Below the pieces are notes generated by a model. That model worked only from the letters and a program-made list of their open reading frames with translations. It had not been told where the DNA came from and did not search any database. From Geodermatophilus nigrescens (lineage in GTDB: Bacteria; Actinomycetota; Actinomycetes; Mycobacteriales; Geodermatophilaceae), in assembly GCF_900129495.1 (NCBI RefSeq), contig NZ_FQVX01000001.1, forward strand, positions 744,001 through 808,000: a stretch of 64,000 nucleotides of DNA. Direction: 5' to 3'. This document shows, in pieces, positions 59,810-64,000 of the stretch (positions are counted from its first letter, which is position 1; every line of letters begins with the position of its first letter). The position numbers and the translations under genes were made by a program.

Positions 59810-61269
59810 GTGTCGAGGACCTCCGCGACCACGTGCCGCCCCGGCTCCCGGTAGAGGGCGTAGAGCGCGCCCACCCGCCGCTCGGCCCCCGCGCGGTCGA
59901 ACCAGGCCGGCCCGCCCAGGCGCTCCTCGGCACCGGCGGTCAGGTGCACCCGTGCCCAGCCGCCGGGGTCGGCACCCACGGCGACCAGCGGGTCGCCGCG
60001 TTCGGCCAGCCGGCGCACGCCGCGCTCGCCGATGCGGCCGTAGCTCATCGTCTCGACCTCCAGGCCGGTCACCAGCACCTTCGCCGCGACCGCGTCGCCG
60101 ACCGAGGGCTGCAGCTCGACCAGCACGTCGTGCCCGGCGGCCTGCACGGCGCCGGTGACGAACCCGTGGAGGTCGTCCCCCGACCAGGTGGGCAGGTCGG
60201 CCAGCGCCACCGTCGACCGCCGCGACAGCACGGTGTCCTGCAGCAGGTCGACCAGCGCCGCGGTGCCCATCCGGGTCCAGTCGAGCATCGCCTGCAGCGC
60301 GCGGTCCTCCTCGACCAGCCGCTCCGGCGGGTGCCCGGTGCGCCAGTGCTCCAGGTAGCCCGGCGGCGTCGCCGGCAGGACGACGTCGAACGGCCCGTGC
60401 ATGAACGCCTTCCGCGCGCGGGCCGAGGCGAACTCGTGCAGCGCCTTGCGGACGGCGGTGTCGCGGTCGGGGTGCGCGGCCTCGCCGCACGCCGTCGCCA
60501 TGACCGGCACCGGCTCCGAGCCGTCCCGCGAGCAGCCGACGGCGTAGACGTCGGCGACGCCGAACTCCGTCGAGGCGAGCTTGACCATCACGTCGATGCC
60601 CGCGGCGTCGAGCCGGTCGAGCAGCGCCCGCGCGTCCGGGTCGGCGATCCCGTCGAGTTCGACGACGACGCCGCGGTCCATGGCGCGGAAGGCGGTGGCG
60701 TTGCCGTCGCGCTGCAGCACCTCCAGCAGCGCGTGGGTGACCGCGCGGTCGGCGTCGAACGCGGCGCCCTGGCCGTTGGTGATGACCGTGGTGAGCCAGC
60801 CGCCGGGCGGCGGGGCGCCGGGCAGGTCCTCGGGCGCGGACGCCACCAGCTCGGCCGGCACCAGCACCCGCTCGCCGTCGCGCAGCCGGGTCATCGGCAG
60901 CCACTGCAGCGGCCGGTCGTCGTCGTAGGCGCTGCCGGCCTCCAGGCAGAGCTCGCGCGGGTCGGCGACGCGGTCGCGGCCGTGCCGCCGGCTCATGTCC
61001 GCGTAGGAGCCCTCCTCGCGGGCGACGCCCTGGTGCGCGCGCAGGGACAGGGCCATCTCGGCCATCTCGCCCATCGCGCCGGTGCGGGCCTCCTCGCGGG
61101 TGGCGCCGTAGCCGAGACCGCTGCCGCCGGGGTGCAGCTCCGAGGGCGGCAGCACCGCGGAGTGCAGCGGCACGTCGAGGACGTCGATGCCCTCGATCGC
61201 GAAGTCGTCGACCGGGACCGGGAAGCTGTCGCGGTAGCGCTGCGACGGCGTGACCTCCACCGCCGTCAC
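59806..61269 (-). CDS. YcaO-domain protein
   Basis: A 487-residue stand-alone YcaO protein. Family features are GLGYGATREEARTGAMGEMA (ATP-site Glu region), TNGQGAAFDADRAVTHALLE followed by VLQRDGNATAF, and VMATACGEAAHPDRDTAVRK with ALHEFASARARKAF. YcaO enzymes use ATP to activate peptide amides, giving azoles, thioamides or amidines. No fused E1-like domain and no precursor peptide is seen nearby. It may modify a small molecule, a free amino acid derivative, or a peptide encoded upstream of the window. GTG 61269 overlaps the MBL gene stop. Confidence 0.88.
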   Translation of the reverse strand: MTAVEVTPSQRYRDSFPVPVDDFAIEGIDVLDVPLHSAVLPPSELHPGGSGLGYGATREEARTGAMGEMAEMALSLRAHQGVAREEGSYADMSRRHGRDRVADPRELCLEAGSAYDDDRPLQWLPMTRLRDGERVLVPAELVASAPEDLPGAPPPGGWLTTVITNGQGAAFDADRAVTHALLEVLQRDGNATAFRAMDRGVVVELDGIADPDARALLDRLDAAGIDVMVKLASTEFGVADVYAVGCSRDGSEPVPVMATACGEAAHPDRDTAVRKALHEFASARARKAFMHGPFDVVLPATPPGYLEHWRTGHPPERLVEEDRALQAMLDWTRMGTAALVDLLQDTVLSRRSTVALADLPTWSGDDLHGFVTGAVQAAGHDVLVELQPSVGDAVAAKVLVTGLEVETMSYGRIGERGVRRLAERGDPLVAVGADPGGWARVHLTAGAEERLGGPAWFDRAGAERRVGALYALYREPGRHVVAEVLDT

Positions 61270-62225
61270 AGCTCGGCCAGCGGGACGGGCGCGGCGTCCG
61301 GCGGCCCCGACAGCAGCCGCTGCACGAGGTGGACGACGTTGTCGGTGGTGATCCCCGGGACCATCTCGAACGGCGTCGCGACCACCTCGAAGTCCAGCTC
61401 CGCGACGACGGCCAGCATCTCCCGCAGCTCGCCGTGCGACAGCGGGATCTGCGCGTGGAAGGCCTTGTGCGCGCTGAGCGCGACCGGGTCGCCGGCGTCG
61501 TCGAGGTCGACCTTGAGCGAGTCGCCGCAGAACAGGATCCCGCGGCGGGAGTCGTGCAGCACCGAGTGCCCGGGGAAGTGGCCGCCGGTGCGGTGCAGCG
61601 TCAGGTCGGGCGCGAGTGACAGGACGTCGTCGGCCGGCCAGGTGACGCGGAAGGCCTTGGTCCACACCAGGTCGTGCACGTTGACGCACACCACCCGCGG
61701 CTCGAGCTCCTGCTGCAGCTGCCACAGCGCGCCGTAGCCGTGCACGTGCGACGACGCCAGCACCGGGAACCCGCCCTTCTCGGCGGCCATGCGGCGCAGC
61801 TCGGCGAGCATGTCGGCGGTGTACCAGGGGGCGCACTCGAAGCCGACGAGCCCGATGTCGGTCTCGATCACCCAGCCGCGGCTGTCCAGCCCGAAGCGCG
61901 GCTCGGTGCCGAACTCGGTGACGCCCTCGACCGGGGCGGGCCGCCAGGAGCCGGTGACCAGCTCGTCGGCCTGCTTGTCGGTCACGAACTCGAAGCCGTG
62001 CTCGGGCAGCGCGTTGCGCACGTCGGCGCAGACCGGGCACACGACCGGGCCGGGCGCGGGCCAGCGCTGCCAGTGCCCGCAGTTGGTGCAGGCGTAGGCG
62101 GGCAGGTCGGGCAGCAGCCCGCGGTAGGGGTTGGTGTCCACCTGGCTGGTGCCGTGCCGCGCGCCGTCGTCGGCGGCGGGGTCGGTGGCCCGGTCGATGG
62201 CGCCGGGGACGTCGGGCGAGCTCAC
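61266..62225 (-). CDS. MBL-fold metallohydrolase-like protein with N-terminal zinc ribbon
   Basis: A 319-residue protein. A rubredoxin-like zinc ribbon near residues 37-62 (YACTNCGHWQRW, VVCPVCADVRNALP) precedes a metallo-beta-lactamase fold. That fold has FPVLASSHVHGYGALWQLQQ in place of HxHxDH, then HRTGGHFPGHSVLHD and GILFCGDSLKVD. The metal site is therefore partly altered (HVHGYG). GTG 62225 has a GGAGG site. It sits between the oxidoreductase and YcaO genes with 4-base overlaps. Substrate unknown; hydrolytic or redox-iron chemistry possible. Confidence 0.82.
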   Translation of the reverse strand: MSSPDVPGAIDRATDPAADDGARHGTSQVDTNPYRGLLPDLPAYACTNCGHWQRWPAPGPVVCPVCADVRNALPEHGFEFVTDKQADELVTGSWRPAPVEGVTEFGTEPRFGLDSRGWVIETDIGLVGFECAPWYTADMLAELRRMAAEKGGFPVLASSHVHGYGALWQLQQELEPRVVCVNVHDLVWTKAFRVTWPADDVLSLAPDLTLHRTGGHFPGHSVLHDSRRGILFCGDSLKVDLDDAGDPVALSAHKAFHAQIPLSHGELREMLAVVAELDFEVVATPFEMVPGITTDNVVHLVQRLLSGPPDAAPVPLAEL

Positions 62226-63241
62226 GGTGTTCCTCCGGAGAGAGCGGTGAGGAGCAGGCGGTGCAGGGCGAGGTCGCGGGCGGGGTCGTAGGGCCAGGCC
62301 GTCGTCGCGGGGGCGCGGCCCGCGACCGCGTCGGTGAAGGCGGCGAACTGCGCCCGGAACGGCGGGGTGTCGGCGAACGGCACGTCCACGGGGTCGGGGG
62401 AGTACAGCGTCAGCGAGCCTCCCGCCGTCTGCCCCATCGTGTCGACGGCGACCGCCATGCCGCGGGTGCCGACCACCTCCAAGCGGCGGCGGGGCAGCTC
62501 GTCGGGCGTGTTGAACGCGACGTGCAGGCTCACCAGCACCCCGGAGTCGGTGGCGCCGGTGAGCAGCGCGCCGTCGTCGACGCCGTAGTCGTGCACCCGG
62601 GTCTGCAGCAGCGCCGACAGCGACGTGACGTCCTCGCCGAGCAGCGTGCCGGTGAGGTCGAGGCCGTGCGGGGCGAGGTCGATCGCCGCGCCGCCGCCGG
62701 CGCGGGCCGGGTCGACCCGCCAGTTGTCGTGCGGGCGGCCGTCGGGCGTCCAGTCCCCGGGCAGCCAGCAGCAGTAGACGATCCGGACGGCGGTGACCGT
62801 GCCGAGCTCGGGCACCAGCTCGCGCAGCCGCACGTGGGCGGGGTGCCAGCGCTGGTCGTAGGCGGTGCCGAGCAGCACGCCGGCCCGCGCGCACGCCTCG
62901 ACCAGCGCCTGCGCATCGTCGGCGTCGGCGGCCAGCGGCTTCTCGCACAGCACCGCCTTGCCGGCGGCGGCGACCGCCTCGACGACCTGGCGGTGCCCGG
63001 CGTTCGGCACGGCCACGTAGACGGCGTCGAGGCCGGGGGTGGCGAGGAACTCCGCGAGGTCGGTGGTCGCGGCGGCGCCCTCGACCGGCATCCGGGCCAT
63101 CGCCGCCGGGTCGAGGTCGTGCAGCGCGACGACGCGGGCGCCGTCGACGGCGAGCAGCGCGGGCAGCGCGTGGTCGCGGGCCACCCAGCCGCAGCCGGCG
63201 ATGCCCCAGCCGACGGTGCCCGAGCCGACGGGCGCGGTCAC
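62222..63241 (-). CDS. Gfo/Idh/MocA family oxidoreductase
   Basis: A 339-residue NAD(P)-dependent enzyme. The Rossmann part has VGWGIAGCGWVARDHALPAL and AVYVAVPNAGHRQVVEAVAA, then CEKPLAADADDAQAL (EKP motif). The C-terminal domain has GGGAAIDLAPHGLDLTGTLL, with the usual D..H of this family. It acts on sugars or cyclitols in known members. GTG 63241; overlaps both neighbours by 4 bases. Confidence 0.9.
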   Translation of the reverse strand: MTAPVGSGTVGWGIAGCGWVARDHALPALLAVDGARVVALHDLDPAAMARMPVEGAAATTDLAEFLATPGLDAVYVAVPNAGHRQVVEAVAAAGKAVLCEKPLAADADDAQALVEACARAGVLLGTAYDQRWHPAHVRLRELVPELGTVTAVRIVYCCWLPGDWTPDGRPHDNWRVDPARAGGGAAIDLAPHGLDLTGTLLGEDVTSLSALLQTRVHDYGVDDGALLTGATDSGVLVSLHVAFNTPDELPRRRLEVVGTRGMAVAVDTMGQTAGGSLTLYSPDPVDVPFADTPPFRAQFAAFTDAVAGRAPATTAWPYDPARDLALHRLLLTALSGGTP

Positions 63242-64000
63242 CAGGCCTCCGGGAGGTCGACGAGCAGCCGGCGCCGCGCGGCGTCGGCGGGCAGCGGGTC
63301 CGGCCAGCGCTCGGGCAGGTACGACGAGCGGGGCCCGTACTCGGCGGCGTAGCGCTCGCTCGGCCAGGTGAGCGCGCCGTCGCGGTAGAGCGGGTTGGGC
63401 GCCAGCGGGGGCAGCGGCTCGCCGAGGTCGACGGGGGCCGGGCCGCGCGGGTCGCCGGCCACGAGCGCGACCGCCTCGCGGGCGCGCAGGTCGGCGGGCC
63501 GGGCCGGCCGCGGCGGGCGGCCCTCGAGCAGGGAGCGGGTCAGCTCGTCGTCGTCGTAGAGCAGCCCGGTGCCGAGCACCTCGGCGTAGCCCTCCGGCGT
63601 CAGCGGCTCCCCGTGCGGGTCGGCCACGTGCGCGTGCCCGACGACGACGGTGCCGCCCTCGCCGGCCAGGACGCGCATCGCCGCGGCGGCGGCCGGCTTG
63701 TCGCGCAGGAAGTAGAAGGCGTCGTGGCACATGACGTAGGCGGGCGTGCCCACCCGCAGGTCCGGCGCGGCGGTCAGGTCGGCGCACACGTAGCGGGCGT
63801 CCGGGCACACGAAGCGCCGGGCCAGCCACAGCTTCGCCCACACGACGTCGACGCCGAGCAGGTCGCGCACGCCTCGGCGGGACAGCTCGCGCAGGTGCGC
63901 GCCGATCCCGCACGCGACGTCGACCACCGGCCGCTCACCCGGCCAGTGCGCCTGCAGCAGCCCGAGCCCGGCCAGGTGCGTCGGGTCGGACCAGCGGTGG
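63238..64000 (-). CDS. SAM-dependent methyltransferase, N-terminal end outside the window
   Basis: The frame is open to the right edge; 253 codons are visible. The SAM site reads PVVDVACGIGAHLRELSRRG, then LLGVDVVWAKLWLARR, and AYVMCHDAFYFLRDKPAAAA (DAFYF region). GGTVVVGHAHV follows. The C-terminal 80 residues look like an added domain (YGPRSSYLPERWPDPLPAD). It is the first visible gene of the overlapping YcaO operon, whose start lies beyond 64000. Confidence 0.82.
   Translation of the reverse strand, partial: HRWSDPTHLAGLGLLQAHWPGERPVVDVACGIGAHLRELSRRGVRDLLGVDVVWAKLWLARRFVCPDARYVCADLTAAPDLRVGTPAYVMCHDAFYFLRDKPAAAAAMRVLAGEGGTVVVGHAHVADPHGEPLTPEGYAEVLGTGLLYDDDELTRSLLEGRPPRPARPADLRAREAVALVAGDPRGPAPVDLGEPLPPLAPNPLYRDGALTWPSERYAAEYGPRSSYLPERWPDPLPADAARRRLLVDLPEAW

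Overview
The window is very GC-rich, and its genes are packed head to tail with many GTG starts and 4-base ATGA/GTGA overlaps. Together with the block glpX - DUF4245 gene - xseB/xseA - lipid-droplet-type protein - ispH - DUF6542 gene, and with ychF further on, this points to an actinobacterium. The same genes lie together in Mycobacterium tuberculosis (glpX to ychF). Gene style suggests Geodermatophilaceae or a relative, but I cannot prove the family from one window.

Layout. 1-8.7 kb: two tandem Cys-repeat proteins, then the conserved core block. 8.9-23 kb: rmuC, an ogt/ada-alkA DNA alkylation repair pair, a frameshifted subtilase with a small I9-like partner, a lysozyme-like protein, an ABC exporter with a NarL-type two-component system in one overlapping operon, an ArsR-type regulator, an MFS carrier, a conserved unknown and ychF. 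23.04-30.80 kb: a 7.8-kb integrative element in the 3' end of ychF, bounded by a perfect 20-bp direct repeat. It carries a tyrosine integrase, an excisionase-like protein, several small proteins, and a translationally coupled three-gene operon: TIR protein, caspase-like protease, SLOG-fold protein. Its base composition is visibly lower in GC and its codon use less extreme than its surroundings. 30.8-45.5 kb: ordinary chromosome, with an ECF41-type sigma factor and carboxymuconolactone decarboxylase pair, a large SARP/AfsR regulator flanked by two genes that share an upstream element, a small ECF sigma/membrane-protein operon and many small membrane or stress-type proteins. 45.5-55.7 kb: MFS/hydrolase/AraC group, two degenerate SDR-like proteins overlapping an NhaA antiporter fusion, and a retron-type reverse transcriptase preceded by a strong msr-msd-like candidate RNA. 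55.7-57.0 kb: galE and an array of six large hairpins. 57-64 kb: seven minus-strand genes, each overlapping the next by 4 bases (methyltransferase, Gfo/Idh/MocA oxidoreductase, MBL-fold protein with zinc ribbon, YcaO, TIM-barrel isomerase, GT4 glycosyltransferase, PIG-L deacetylase). This looks like an undescribed or at least unassigned biosynthetic cluster.

How parts work together. The element operon reads as TIR-signal/caspase-effector anti-phage immunity (type IV Thoeris logic) with an added SLOG protein that could bind or tune the nucleotide signal. The retron candidate would be a second, chromosomal defence locus. The YcaO operon would build a modified, probably glycosylated small molecule or peptide. 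These three loci are the ones most worth following up. All family calls come from reading motifs; no database search was run.
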